A DNA stretch of 64,000 bases from Pseudomonas botevensis (GCF_019145475.1 NZ_JAHTKI010000007.1:183606-247605), one strand, 5' to 3'; counted from the stretch's first letter, positions 49,201 through 60,531 are shown. A program made the numbers and translations. Notes: a model not told the origin generated them from the sequence alone.

Positions 49201-49749
49201 GGTGCGGCGCACATCCTCGTTGCGGGTCGTGCGCAAGGTCTGCTCGGTGTCGATCACGTCCTCGAACTGCTTGCGGATCTCGTCAGTCAGGCGCTTGCCC
49301 CGCCCGGCCTTGACTGCCGCCCGGTAGTCGCCGCTGGCGCGCTGCAAATCGATCATCGATTGCGCATAGGTTGCCCATTCGTCCTGCAAGGCTTGCAGGC
49401 GGCGCAGGCGATCGGTCTGCACCGGGTTGTCGGCCGTCAGTTCGAGCAAAGTATTGAGGGCCACGGTGATGCGTGGCTTGGCCGTCTCGTAGGGGTCGAG
49501 AAAGTGTTCGTCGCCGCTGAGCAGGAAACCGCGCATGCCGGTTTCCAGGTCGACGGTGAGCTTCACCGCTTCATTGGCGTTATTGATCACCCGGTCGGTG
49601 TGCTCGACCCACTGGATCACCGACAACAGATAGGTGATCAGCGAGACGAAGAACACGGCACTGATGGCGCCGACGCCCAGGGGCAGACTGACGTTGCGGC
49701 TCAGAAGTTTGCGAAACCGTTGCTCATCAACCGAAGACGGAGAGGACAT
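46258..49749 (-). CDS. Large CHASE3-GAF hybrid histidine kinase with three receivers
   Basis: A 1163-residue membrane sensor. Order: helix (about 28-47), periplasmic CHASE3 domain (about 50-185), helix (about 190-207), GAF (about 245-395), long coiled coil (about 405-520) rich in Glu/Gln, HisKA (LANMSHELRTPLNSS, about 525), HATPase_c (about 630-740) and three receivers (about 800-915, 920-1035 and 1050-1160; DMRLPDHSG, DLKLPDMLG, DVMMPEMDG). ATG 49749 has AAGG 7 bases upstream. First gene of the run with cheR, cheB and the REC-kinase; this architecture recurs in Pseudomonas without a settled signal. Confidence 0.9.
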   Translation of the reverse strand: MSSPSSVDEQRFRKLLSRNVSLPLGVGAISAVFFVSLITYLLSVIQWVEHTDRVINNANEAVKLTVDLETGMRGFLLSGDEHFLDPYETAKPRITVALNTLLELTADNPVQTDRLRRLQALQDEWATYAQSMIDLQRASGDYRAAVKAGRGKRLTDEIRKQFEDVIDTEQTLRTTRNEDVRRTTIWSISLYLLFIAGISGLLAYIGRRDLLNLSQNYGANLAAQEASAHRLEQQAWLRTGQTELAEQVLGQLTLNLLGRNILQFCAHYLGTAVAALYVREDHGGLKRVATYGFSREQEQQEQSIYSGEGIVGQVVQQARLIRLDSVPADYFKVSSGLGEGLPHSVLVVPTSDDDRINGVIELGFLRPLTDRDIELLELIAGNIGTSIEAARYRQRLQEVLAETQQLNEELQVQQEELKTANEELEEQSRILKESQAHLETQQVELEQTNEQLAEQAQTLAEQRDAMDQKNTELNQAQAQLEERAEELQRSSKYKSEFLANMSHELRTPLNSSLILAKLLAENPQDNLSAEQVKFAESIYSAGNDLLNLINDILDISKVEAGKLEVIAENTSVARLADGLRGVFEPLAADKQLTFTVDLQPDAPITLFTDRQRLEQVIKNLLSNAVKFTEHGTVSLTIAGQPHERIAFIVRDSGIGIAADQQESIFEAFRQADGTTNRKYGGTGLGLSISRDLAALLGGSISVSSAPGQGSVFTLVLPQQYSEPGDTPVAPLTFSPAEAKPVVVAAAPVSPLPDVDIPRFNDDRARAPFDSRCILVVEDEPNFAHILYDLAHELGYQCLVAHGADEGYDLAKEFVPDAILLDMRLPDHSGLTVLQRLKEHAETRHIPVHVISVEDRVEAAMHMGAIGYAVKPTTREELKDVFARLEAKLTQKVKRVLLVEDDDLQRESIARLIGDEDIEITAVGLAQDALELLRTTMFDCMVIDLKLPDMLGNDLLKRMSTEDICSFPPVIVYTGRNLTRDEEADLRKYSRSIIIKGARSPERLLDEVTLFLHKVESQLSHERQKMLKTARSRDKVFEGRKVLLVDDDVRNIFALTSALETKGAVVVIGRNGREAIERLNEVEDIDLVLMDVMMPEMDGYEATIEIRKDPRWRKLPIIAVTAKAMKDDQERCLQAGANDYLAKPIDLDRLFSLIRVWLPKMERI

Positions 49750-50015
49750 GGGGCAGCCTTGTCGAACTGTCGAAAACCACGGAGTTTGCCCCAAAACGGC
49801 GACATGGATCCATTTTTCTCACAGATTTAGCACCATTTTCCTACATTTGCCTGCATCACGTTGCGTACCACCGGTTATCCTTGCCGGCCCCTGGCGTCGT
49901 ATTCTTTTTTGTATCCATCCGGGAACTTGTGGCCATCCGCCACTTACTCATGCAAGAGACCGGCAATTTCGATCGACCGGCGCCATCTTCAATTCCCTTA
50001 CCGAGAGCTGCCACC

Positions 50016-50378
50016 ATGCCCACCCACACCTCCACCATCCTGGTTGTAGAAGACGATGCCATCGTGCGCATGCTGATCGTCGATGTGCTGGAGGAACTGG
50101 ACTTCAACGTGCTGGAGGCTGACGGCAGCGAACAGGCCCTGGAAACGCTCAAGGACGTCAACCAGCACATCGACCTGATGATGACCGACGTCGGCCTGCC
50201 GATCATGGATGGCCGCCAACTGGCCACCGAAGCGCGGGTCCTGCGCCCGGACCTGCCGATCCTGTTTGCCAGCGGCTACGCCGAAACCATTGAAGTCCCG
50301 GCGGACATGCATGTGATCGGCAAGCCGTTTTCCATCGATCAATTGCGCGACAAGGTCAAAGGCATCCTCGGCCAGTAA
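50016..50378 (+). CDS. Single-domain response regulator
   Basis: A 120-residue receiver with VVEDD (10-14), acceptor D58 (MMTDVGLPIMDG) and a GKPF lysine; no output domain. Transcribed away from the large hybrid kinase, with a 266-base intergenic region. ATG 50016 follows GAGAG by about nine bases. Similar in type to the regulator at 43223-43600. Confidence 0.85.
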   Translation: MPTHTSTILVVEDDAIVRMLIVDVLEELDFNVLEADGSEQALETLKDVNQHIDLMMTDVGLPIMDGRQLATEARVLRPDLPILFASGYAETIEVPADMHVIGKPFSIDQLRDKVKGILGQ

Positions 50379-50478
50379 GACCTGCCGTCGCAGGGCGACT
50401 TTGCAGCGGGGAGCAAACCCGGCGGGCTATGGTTTAATAGCGCCCCCTCGTTTCTCCCAGCTTCAGGAAGTCCCGTTC

Positions 50479-51771
50479 ATGAGTCACCCCCGCCCCACGT
50501 CTGTCCTGGTCATCGGTTATGTCTGGCCGGAACCACGCTCCTCAGCAGCCAGCGGGCATGTCATGCAAATCCTCGAAGCCTTCCTGGCCCAGGGTTGGGA
50601 CATCACCTTCAGCAGCCCGGCCGGCCCTGGCGAGCACAAGGCCGACCTCACCGAGCTGGGCATCCGCGAAGTGCCGATCGAACTCAACAGCAGCAGTTTC
50701 GACACGTTCGTGAGCGAACTGGCGCCGGATATCGTGCTGTTCGACCAGTTCATGATGGAAGAGCAGTTTGGCTGGCGCGTCGAGAAACACTGCCCCGACG
50801 CCCTGCGCATCCTCGAAACTTCCGACCTGCAAAGCCTGCGGCACGCGCGGCATGCGCGGCTCAAGGAACGCCTGAAGGCCAGCGACGACGCCAACGATTT
50901 CACCCGCCTGTTCGCCCCGGCCCTGCGCGAAGAATTCGAATTGATGGCCGACACAGACCTGGCCCGACGCGAAATCGCCGCGCTATATCGCTGCGACTTG
51001 AACCTGATGATTTCCCAGGTGGAAATCGACTTGCTGGTCGAGCAATTCCATCTCCCGCGCGACCTTTTACACTGGTGCCCGCTAATGGTCGACGCGCCGA
51101 TCGCGTCGCCGAAGCCCTTCGAAGACCGCGCGCATTTCCTGAGCATCGGCAACTTCCGCCACGCGCCGAACTGGGATGCGGTGCTCTGGATGAAAAACAC
51201 AATCTGGCCGCTGATCCGCGCCCGACTGCCGACCGCGCAACTGCATGTCTACGGTGCTTACACCCCGCCCAAAGCGACGGCTCTGCATAATGCGGCGCAG
51301 GGTTTTCATGTGATGAACTGGGCCGAAGATGCCCTGCAGGTGATGTCCGATGCGCGGATATGCCTGGCGCCCCTGCGTTTCGGCGCGGGCATCAAGGGCA
51401 AACTGGTGGACGCGATGCTTTGCGGCACGCCCAGCGTGACCACGCCGGTCGGCGCCGAAGCCATGCACGGCAAGCATGCCTGGCCGGGCGCAATTGCCCA
51501 CACCGCCGAAGGCATCGCCGAACAGGCCGTGCGGCTCTACAAGGAGCCATCGCACTGGAATGAGGCCCAGGCCCGAGGGCAAACATTGCTGGTGGAGCGT
51601 TATCAACGCACGGCACACGCCGCCGCGCTGATCGAGCGGATCAATGATTGCCGGCAGCACCTGACGCAACGGCGACGGGACAACTTCACCGGCAGCATGC
51701 TGCGTCACCACACCCTGAAGAGCACGCAATACATGGCGCAGTGGATTGAGGAAAAGAATCGCGCCAGATAA
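50479..51771 (+). CDS. Glycosyltransferase (GT4/GT1-like)
   Basis: A 430-residue protein with two Rossmann-like halves: SVLVIGYVWPEPRSSAASGHVMQILEAF at the N-terminus and the nucleotide-sugar part FLSIGNFRHAPNWDAVLWM (about 215) to CLAPLRFGAGIKGKLVDAMLCGTPSVTTPVGAEAM (about 300-330). This fits GT-B fold enzymes. Acceptor and sugar cannot be told from sequence. AGGA lies about 10 bases before the ATG. No surface-polysaccharide genes are nearby. Confidence 0.8.
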   Translation: MSHPRPTSVLVIGYVWPEPRSSAASGHVMQILEAFLAQGWDITFSSPAGPGEHKADLTELGIREVPIELNSSSFDTFVSELAPDIVLFDQFMMEEQFGWRVEKHCPDALRILETSDLQSLRHARHARLKERLKASDDANDFTRLFAPALREEFELMADTDLARREIAALYRCDLNLMISQVEIDLLVEQFHLPRDLLHWCPLMVDAPIASPKPFEDRAHFLSIGNFRHAPNWDAVLWMKNTIWPLIRARLPTAQLHVYGAYTPPKATALHNAAQGFHVMNWAEDALQVMSDARICLAPLRFGAGIKGKLVDAMLCGTPSVTTPVGAEAMHGKHAWPGAIAHTAEGIAEQAVRLYKEPSHWNEAQARGQTLLVERYQRTAHAAALIERINDCRQHLTQRRRDNFTGSMLRHHTLKSTQYMAQWIEEKNRAR

Positions 51772-51862
51772 ACATCTGCCGCGCCCGCCGTCACGGTGCG
51801 CTGGCGCAACGGACGCGTAAAGAGGCATGATCGGTCGGCGATAACAGCCGAAGCGCCCTGCC

Positions 51863-52768
51863 ATGACTCGAACCGCTCGCGTGACCGACCCCTCCTACGA
51901 GTTGATGGATGACCACAACGGGTTGTCCATCATCTACCGCCAGCACGGTTTTCCGTGTCCGCTGGTGCGCTGGCACTTTCACAAGGAATACGAGCTGCAC
52001 CTGATCGTCGCCAGCTCCGGCAAGGTGTTCATCGGCGACTACATCGGCAACTTCTACCCCGAAACCCTGTTCCTCACCGGCCCCAACCTGCCGCACAACT
52101 GGATCAGTCAGGTCGCCGAAGACGAGGTCGTGGAAAAGCGCGACATGCTGGTCAACTTCACCGATGAGCTGTTCGAAAGTGGCCATCAGGTGTTCGCCGA
52201 ACTCAAGAGCCTGGCGCCGCTGCTCGAACGCGCGCAGTACGGCATTGAATTTCGCTGCAAGCGCACCATCCGCCAGGCCATGACCCTGATGCAGCGCATT
52301 GCCGATTCCCGGGGCATCACCCGCCTCGGGCATTTTTTCATCCTCATGGAACTGCTCGCGGCCAGCGACGACTATCAATTGCTGTCCGGCGCCACTACCG
52401 AACAATTGGCCGACGATCACAACGTCGACCGCACCAACCGCGCGGTGGATTACATCTTTGCCCACTACGCCCGGGAACTGCCGCTGGAAGAAGTCGCCGA
52501 GCACCTGGGCATGAAACCCACCTACTTCAGCCGCGTATTCAAGCAGGCCACGGGGCGCAACTTCATCGAATTCGTCAACCGGCTGCGCATCAGCAAATCC
52601 TGCGAGTTGCTGGCCGATGGCGACAAACCGGTGACCGACGTGTGTTTCGAGTCGGGGTTCAACAACATTTCCAACTTCAACCGGCGCTTTCAGCAGCTCA
52701 AGGGGATGACGCCTTCGCATTACCGGCGGCTGGTGGTGCAGCGGTTGACCGAGCAGAACCTCGGCTGA
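51863..52768 (+). CDS. mtlR: AraC-family activator of mannitol catabolism MtlR
   Basis: A 301-residue regulator with an N-terminal cupin (about 30-95, HFHKEYELHLIVASSGKVFIGDYIG) and a C-terminal pair of AraC helix-turn-helix motifs (about 195-295, LPLEEVAEHLGMKPTYFSRVFKQATG and VCFESGFNNISNFNRRFQ). Placed 223 bases upstream of mtlE in the same direction, as in the P. fluorescens mannitol locus. It activates the operon with polyols. Confidence 0.92.
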   Translation: MTRTARVTDPSYELMDDHNGLSIIYRQHGFPCPLVRWHFHKEYELHLIVASSGKVFIGDYIGNFYPETLFLTGPNLPHNWISQVAEDEVVEKRDMLVNFTDELFESGHQVFAELKSLAPLLERAQYGIEFRCKRTIRQAMTLMQRIADSRGITRLGHFFILMELLAASDDYQLLSGATTEQLADDHNVDRTNRAVDYIFAHYARELPLEEVAEHLGMKPTYFSRVFKQATGRNFIEFVNRLRISKSCELLADGDKPVTDVCFESGFNNISNFNRRFQQLKGMTPSHYRRLVVQRLTEQNLG

Positions 52769-52840
52769 ACCAGAAACCTGTACGTATTCGATCCCCCTCC
52801 ACCGCTGAAAACCCTTTCCCTGCGCTCCTCCAGCAAAACC

Positions 52841-52916
52841 TCAGTGCAAAAAAGTATCGATCAAAGTGCTAGGGATGATTTGTCTGCCCCGCGATTGAAG
52901 GTTGTAATCAGTGCAC
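52841..52916. promoter_or_regulatory. Candidate MtlR operator repeats upstream of mtlE
   Basis: TCAGTGCA occurs at 52841-52848 and again at 52909-52916; a further GTGC (AAAGTGCT) is at 52863-52870. The GTGC cores start at 52844, 52866 and 52911, 22 and 45 bases apart, close to two and four helical turns. This is the only clear repeat in the 223-base mtlR-mtlE gap. Confidence 0.5.
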
Positions 52917-52991
52917 ATTCTTCCTGCCCCGGAAGACACAAAAACAATAACTGTCCTTCTGTCCCCCCTGGGTGCAGAAAAGGAGTGCACG

Positions 52992-54302
<1,311 letters not shown>

Positions 54303-54327
54303 CTCACGCAGTCCGCTCCTGCCTCCA

Positions 54328-54412
54328 GTGGGAGCGGGCTCGCCCGCGAAAGCGTCGTATCAGCCCATACACCCGTCGCTGATGCCGCCTTCGCGAGCAA
54401 GCCTGCTCCCAC
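54328..54412. repeat. REP pair (REPIN) between mtlE and mtlF
   Basis: GTGGGAGCGGGCTCGCCCGC (54328-54347) and, inverted, the arm 54387-54412 ending in GCAAGCCTGCTCCCAC. Two REP sequences facing each other around a 33-base spacer, the standard Pseudomonas REPIN. It sits inside the operon. Confidence 0.85.
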
Positions 54413-54454
54413 AAAAACGGCTCTTCATTTGTCTGTCGCCAATCGGTTACCGCC

Positions 54455-55381
54455 ATGAATACTTCAACTGCCAAAGCCCACATCGACCTGTCCCGGCCAC
54501 AACGCAAAGTCCGCGTGGCCAATCCGGGCTGGTTTCTGGTCAGCCCCTCGGTGGCCCTGTTGCTGCTGTGGATGATCGTGCCGCTGGGCATGACCGTCTA
54601 CTTCTCGATGATCCGCTACAACCTGCTCTACCCCGGTGAAAACGAGTTCGTCGGGCTGGACAACTTCACCTACTTCCTGACCGACTCCGGGTTCCTGCCC
54701 GGCGCTACAAACACCTTGTTGCTGGTGGGCAGCGTGCTGTTGATCAGCGTGGTGTTCGGTGTGCTCATCAGTGCGTTGCTTGAGGCCAGCGAGTTCCTCG
54801 GTCGCGGGATCGTAAGGGTGATGCTGATTTCGCCGTTCTTCATCATGCCCACCGTCGGTGCGCTGATCTGGAAAAACCTGATCTTCCATCCGGTGTCGGG
54901 AATCCTTGCCTACATCTGGAAGCTGTTCGGCGCGCAACCCGTGGACTGGCTGGCTCACTACCCGCTGCTGTCGATCATCATCATTGTCTCGTGGCAGTGG
55001 CTGCCCTTCGCGATCCTGATCCTGATGACCGCCATGCAGTCCCTCGACCAGGAACAGAAAGAAGCCGCCCGCCTCGATGGCGCCGGCCCGATCGCGATCT
55101 TCTGGCACCTGACCCTGCCGCATCTGGCACGACCGATCGCGGTGGTGGTGATGATCGAGACGATCTTCCTGCTGTCGGTGTTCGCCGAGATTTTCACCAC
55201 CACCAACGGCGGCCCCGGCTACGCCTCGACCAACCTCGCCTACCTGATCTACAACCAGGCGCTGGTGCAGTTCGACGTCGGCATGGCCTCGGCGGGCGGC
55301 CTGATCGCCGTGGTCATCGCCAACATCGCCGCGATCATTCTGGTGCGGATGATCGGCAAAAACCTGACTGACAAAGCCTGA
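54455..55381 (+). CDS. mtlF: Mannitol/polyol ABC transporter permease
   Basis: Inner membrane permease of the MalF type, 308 residues with six helices. The cytoplasmic EAA loop reads EQKEAARLDGAGPIAIFWHLTLP (about residues 200-222). A weak ribosome binding site precedes the ATG. Separated from mtlE by the REP pair. Confidence 0.93.
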   Translation: MNTSTAKAHIDLSRPQRKVRVANPGWFLVSPSVALLLLWMIVPLGMTVYFSMIRYNLLYPGENEFVGLDNFTYFLTDSGFLPGATNTLLLVGSVLLISVVFGVLISALLEASEFLGRGIVRVMLISPFFIMPTVGALIWKNLIFHPVSGILAYIWKLFGAQPVDWLAHYPLLSIIIIVSWQWLPFAILILMTAMQSLDQEQKEAARLDGAGPIAIFWHLTLPHLARPIAVVVMIETIFLLSVFAEIFTTTNGGPGYASTNLAYLIYNQALVQFDVGMASAGGLIAVVIANIAAIILVRMIGKNLTDKA

Positions 55382-55389
55382 GGCCTGCC

Positions 55390-56220
<831 letters not shown>

Positions 56221-56243
56221 GAATTCGCATGAGGAGCGCCACC

Positions 56244-57347
56244 ATGGCCAACCTGAAAATCAAGAATCTGCAAAAAGGCTTCGAAGGCTTTTCCATCATC
56301 AAGGGCATCGACCTTGAAGTGAACGACAAGGAGTTCGTGGTGTTCGTCGGCCCGTCGGGCTGCGGCAAATCCACCCTGCTGCGCCTGATCGCCGGCCTTG
56401 AAGAAGTCAGCGGCGGCACCATCGAACTGGACGGCCGCGACATCACCGAAGTCAGCCCGGCCAAGCGCGACCTGGCGATGGTCTTCCAGACCTACGCCCT
56501 GTACCCGCACATGACCGTGAAAAAGAACATGTCGTTCGCCCTCGATCTGGCGGGCGTGCCGAAAGCCGAAGTCGAGAAGAAAGTCGGCGAAGCGGCGCGC
56601 ATTCTCGAACTGGGGCCGATGCTCGAGCGCAAGCCGAAACAGTTGTCCGGCGGCCAGCGTCAGCGTGTGGCCATCGGCCGGGCGATCGTGCGCAATCCGA
56701 AAATTTTCCTGTTCGACGAACCGCTGTCCAACCTCGACGCCGCCCTGCGGGTGCAGATGCGCCTTGAGTTGCTGCGCCTGCACAAAGACCTGCACGCGAC
56801 CATGATCTACGTGACCCACGACCAGGTCGAAGCGATGACCATGGCCGACAAGGTCGTCGTGCTCAATGGCGGCAAAATCGAGCAGGTCGGCTCGCCGCTG
56901 GACCTGTATCACAACCCGGCCAACCTGTTTGTCGCAGGCTTCCTCGGCACGCCGAAAATGGGCTTCCTCAAAGGCAAGATCGCCCGCATCGACGGCCAGA
57001 GCTGTGAAGTCTCGCTGGACGCCGGCACCCGCATCACCCTGCCATTCAACGCCTCGAACCTGAGCGTCGGCAGCGCCGTGACCCTCGGCATCCGCCCGGA
57101 ACATCTGGAACTGGCGCAGCCGGGCGACTGCAGTCTGCAAGTCACCGCCGACGTCAGCGAACGCCTGGGCAGCGACACCTTCTGCCACGTCAAGACCAAC
57201 GCCGGCGAAGCCCTGACCATGCGCGTACGCGGCGACCTGGCGAGCCGTTACGGCGAGCAATTGAACCTGCACCTGGACGCCAGCCATTGCCATCTGTTCG
57301 ATGCCGAAGGCGTTGCGCTGACCCGCCCGCTGCGTGCTGCGGCCTGA
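56244..57347 (+). CDS. mtlK: Mannitol/polyol ABC transporter ATPase
   Basis: MalK/UgpC-type ATPase, 367 residues: Walker [10 protein letters not shown] (about 37-45), signature [15 protein letters not shown] (about 134-148), Walker [13 protein letters not shown], and a C-terminal TOBE/OB regulatory region (about 235-365). ATG 56244 fits the [11 protein letters not shown] start; an upstream in-frame ATG adds five residues. Confidence 0.94.
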   Translation: MANLKIKNLQKGFEGFSIIKGIDLEVNDKEFVVFVGPSGCGKSTLLRLIAGLEEVSGGTIELDGRDITEVSPAKRDLAMVFQTYALYPHMTVKKNMSFALDLAGVPKAEVEKKVGEAARILELGPMLERKPKQLSGGQRQRVAIGRAIVRNPKIFLFDEPLSNLDAALRVQMRLELLRLHKDLHATMIYVTHDQVEAMTMADKVVVLNGGKIEQVGSPLDLYHNPANLFVAGFLGTPKMGFLKGKIARIDGQSCEVSLDAGTRITLPFNASNLSVGSAVTLGIRPEHLELAQPGDCSLQVTADVSERLGSDTFCHVKTNAGEALTMRVRGDLASRYGEQLNLHLDASHCHLFDAEGVALTRPLRAAA

Positions 57348-57366
57348 TTTTTCCGAGACTTGCCCC

Positions 57367-58839
57367 ATGAAACTGAACAAACAGAACCTCCACCGACTCG
57401 CCGCCGAAGTGCAGCTGCCGGCCTACAGCCTCAGTGACACCCGCCAGGGCATCGCGCACATCGGCGTCGGCGGCTTCCATCGCGCGCATCAGGCGTATTA
57501 CACCGACGCCCTGATGAACACCGGCGAGGCGCTGGACTGGGCGATCTGCGGTGTCGGCCTGCGCGCCGAAGATCGCCGTGCCCGAGACGATCTCAAAGAA
57601 CAGGACTACCTGTTCACCCTGTTCGAACTCGGCGACAGCGACGCCACCGAAGTGCGCGTCATCGGCGCCATCCGCGACATGCTGCTGGCCGAAGACAGCG
57701 CCCAGGCGCTGATCGACAAACTCGCCGATCCGCAGATCCGCATCGTCTCGCTGACCATCACCGAGGGCGGCTATTGCATCGACGACAGCAACGGCGAATT
57801 CATGGCTCACTTGCCACAGATCCAGCACGACCTGGCCCACCCGGATGCGCCGAAAACCGTCTTCGGTTTCCTCTGCGCAGCGCTGGCGAAGCGGCGTGCG
57901 GCGGGCATTCCGGCGTTCACGCTGATGTCCTGCGATAACCTGCCGCACAACGGCTCTGTCACCCGCAAGGCCCTGCTGGCATTCGCCACCCTGCGCGATG
58001 CTGACCTGCGCGACTGGATCGACGCCAACGTCAGCTTCCCCAACGCCATGGTCGACCGCATCACCCCGATGACCAGCACTGCACACCGCCTGCAACTGGC
58101 GGACAAGCATGCGGTGGACGACGCCTGGCCGGTGGTCTGCGAGCCGTTCGTGCAGTGGGTGCTGGAAGACAAATTCGTCAACGGTCGCCCGGCCTGGGAA
58201 AAGGTCGGCGTGCAATTCACCGACGACGTCTCGCCCTACGAAGAGATGAAAATCAAACTGCTCAACGGCAGTCACCTGGCGCTGACGTATCTGGGGTTTC
58301 TCAAGGGTTACCGCTTCGTCCACGAGACCATGAGCGACCCGCTGTTCGTGCGTTACATGCGGGCTTACATGGACCTGGACGTGACCCCGCAACTGGCGTC
58401 GGTGCCGGGCATCGACCTGACCGAGTACAAGAACACGCTGGTGGCGCGGTTCTCCAATCAGGCGATTGCCGATCAACTTGAGCGGGTGTGTTCCGATGGT
58501 TCGTCGAAGTTTCCCAAGTTCACCATCCCGACGATCAACCGACTGATTGCCGATGGGCGGGAGACCAAACGTGCGGCGTTGGTGGTGGCGGCCTGGGCGC
58601 TGTATCTGAAGGGTGTGGATGAGAATGGCGACACTTACTCGATTCCGGATCCTCGGGCGGCGTTCTGTCAGGCGTTGGTGGCGGAGGATGCGCTGATCAC
58701 TGAACGTTTGCTGGGGGTTGAGGAGATTTTCGGGGTGGCGATACCGCGTTCGAAAGAGTTTGTGGCGGCGTTTGAGTGGTGCCTGACCAGTTTGCGGGAA
58801 GAAGGCGTGACACGGACGCTCGAGCGTATTCTGGCCTGA
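57367..58839 (+). CDS. mtlD: Mannitol 2-dehydrogenase
   Basis: NAD-dependent long-chain polyol dehydrogenase converting mannitol to fructose (also arabitol and sorbitol in related enzymes), 490 residues. N-terminal Rossmann part with IAHIGVGGFHRAHQAYY, then TLMSCDNLPHNG and the catalytic KIKLLNGSHLAL (Lys, Asn, His). Starts 19 bases after mtlK. Confidence 0.95.
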   Translation: MKLNKQNLHRLAAEVQLPAYSLSDTRQGIAHIGVGGFHRAHQAYYTDALMNTGEALDWAICGVGLRAEDRRARDDLKEQDYLFTLFELGDSDATEVRVIGAIRDMLLAEDSAQALIDKLADPQIRIVSLTITEGGYCIDDSNGEFMAHLPQIQHDLAHPDAPKTVFGFLCAALAKRRAAGIPAFTLMSCDNLPHNGSVTRKALLAFATLRDADLRDWIDANVSFPNAMVDRITPMTSTAHRLQLADKHAVDDAWPVVCEPFVQWVLEDKFVNGRPAWEKVGVQFTDDVSPYEEMKIKLLNGSHLALTYLGFLKGYRFVHETMSDPLFVRYMRAYMDLDVTPQLASVPGIDLTEYKNTLVARFSNQAIADQLERVCSDGSSKFPKFTIPTINRLIADGRETKRAALVVAAWALYLKGVDENGDTYSIPDPRAAFCQALVAEDALITERLLGVEEIFGVAIPRSKEFVAAFEWCLTSLREEGVTRTLERILA

Positions 58840-58840
58840 A

Positions 58841-59002
58841 AGCCCCTCACCCTGGCCCTCTCCGGGGGGAGAGGGAACTGACCGAAGTGTTCTCTGGCGC
58901 TACACCGACCTGAAAGTCCGGAGTCGAACTTAAAACTTGAAAAGCATCGAGATCTGCTCCCTTTCCCCCTCTCCCTTAGGGAGAGGGTCGGGGTGAGGGG
59001 CT
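58841..59002. repeat. Long inverted repeat between mtlD and mtlY
   Basis: AGCCCCTCACCCTGGCCCTC at 58841-58860 has an inverted partner at 58979-59002 (GGGTGAGGGGCT end). Each arm also contains its own hairpin: CCCTCTCC/GGAGAGGG at 58857-58876 and the perfect CCCTCTCCC-TTA-GGGAGAGGG at 58967-58987. This BIME-like element fills the 195-base gap inside the operon. Confidence 0.85.
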
Positions 59003-59034
59003 CTTGATCTTCACGGAATCAGACAGGTTCACTC

Positions 59035-60531
59035 ATGAACAACCAACAACTCTTCCTGGGTATTGACTGCGGCACCCAGGGCACCAAGGCGATCATTCTC
59101 GACGCCGCCAGCGGCCAGGTCCTCGGCCTGGGCGCCGCCGAACACACGATGATCAGCGGCGCCAACGGCCGCCGCGAACAGGACACCCACCAGTGGCTGC
59201 AAGCCTTCGCCCTCGCCACCCGCCGCGCCTTGCTCGCAGCGAGCGTCGATGGCCAGTCGATCCTCGGCATCGGCGTCTCCGGCCAGCAACACGGTCTGGT
59301 ACTGCTCGATGACCAAGGCCAGGTGCTGCGCCCGGCGAAACTCTGGTGCGACACCGAAACCACGGCGGAAAACGATCGCCTGCTCACCCATCTGGGCGGT
59401 GAAAGCGGTTCGCTGGATCGCCTCGGCGTGGTCATCGCGCCGGGCTACACCCTGTCCAAACTGCTCTGGACCAAGGAGCAGCACCCCGCCGTGTTCTCTC
59501 GGATCGCGCGGATTCTGCTACCCCACGACTACCTCAACTTCTGGCTCACCGGCCGCAGTTGCAGCGAATACGGCGACGCCTCCGGCACCGGTTACTTCAA
59601 CGTCCGCACCCGGCAATGGGATCTGCAACTGCTGCGCGACATCGACCCCAGCGGACGCCTGCAAGCGGCGCTGCCGGAGCTGATCGACGCCCATCAACCG
59701 GTGGGCACGATCCTGCCGGCGATTGCCGAGCACCTGGGCCTCAACCGCAATGCCGTGGTTTCCAGCGGGGGCGGCGACAACATGATGGGCGCCATCGGCA
59801 CCGGCAATATTCAGCCGGGCGCGATCACCATGAGCCTCGGTTCCTCCGGCACGGTGTACGCCTACGCCGAGGCGCCGAAGGTCAGCCCGGATGCTTCGGT
59901 CGCAACCTTCTGCTCCTCCAGCGGCGGCTGGCTGCCGCTGATCTGCACCATGAACCTGACCAACGCCACCGGTGCGATCCGCGACCTGTTCAACCTCGAT
60001 CTCGAACAGTTCAACGCCCTGGTGGCCCAAGCCCCGATCGGGGCCGAAGGCGTGAGCATGCTGCCGTTCCTCAACGGCGAGCGGGTGCCCGCCCTGCCCC
60101 ATGCCACCGGCAGCCTGCACGGCCTGACCCTCGACAACCTGACTCAGGCCAACCTGTGTCGAGCCGCCGTCGAGGGCACCACCTTCGGTTTGCGTTATGG
60201 ACTGGATCTGTTGCGCCAGAATGGTTTACAAAGCCGCAGCATCTGCCTGACCGGCGGTGGTTCGAAAAGCGCGGTGTGGCGGCAGATCGTCGCCGACATC
60301 ATGAACACCCCGGTGATCTGCACCGAACAAAGCGAAGCCGCCGCCCTCGGCGCGGCGATTCAGGCGGCGTGGTGCAAATCCTGGTCGAACGGCCACGAAG
60401 ACACCCTGGCCGACCTGTGCGAGCGCTGCGTGAAGCTCGACCCGAACAGTGAAACCCTGCCGGTTGCCGCCAGTGTCGCGGCCTTCGAGCAGGCCTATGA
60501 ACGCTATCGACAGCATGTCGCAACCTTATAA
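59035..60531 (+). CDS. mtlY: Xylulokinase
   Basis: FGGY-family sugar kinase, 498 residues, phosphorylating xylulose formed from arabitol. N-terminal FLGIDCGTQGTKAIILD, substrate region GVSGQQHGLVLLD and C-terminal CLTGGGSKSAVWRQIVADI are intact. It lies after the BIME-like repeat, with GACAGG weakly upstream; its order in the operon matches P. fluorescens mtlY. Confidence 0.94.
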   Translation: MNNQQLFLGIDCGTQGTKAIILDAASGQVLGLGAAEHTMISGANGRREQDTHQWLQAFALATRRALLAASVDGQSILGIGVSGQQHGLVLLDDQGQVLRPAKLWCDTETTAENDRLLTHLGGESGSLDRLGVVIAPGYTLSKLLWTKEQHPAVFSRIARILLPHDYLNFWLTGRSCSEYGDASGTGYFNVRTRQWDLQLLRDIDPSGRLQAALPELIDAHQPVGTILPAIAEHLGLNRNAVVSSGGGDNMMGAIGTGNIQPGAITMSLGSSGTVYAYAEAPKVSPDASVATFCSSSGGWLPLICTMNLTNATGAIRDLFNLDLEQFNALVAQAPIGAEGVSMLPFLNGERVPALPHATGSLHGLTLDNLTQANLCRAAVEGTTFGLRYGLDLLRQNGLQSRSICLTGGGSKSAVWRQIVADIMNTPVICTEQSEAAALGAAIQAAWCKSWSNGHEDTLADLCERCVKLDPNSETLPVAASVAAFEQAYERYRQHVATL

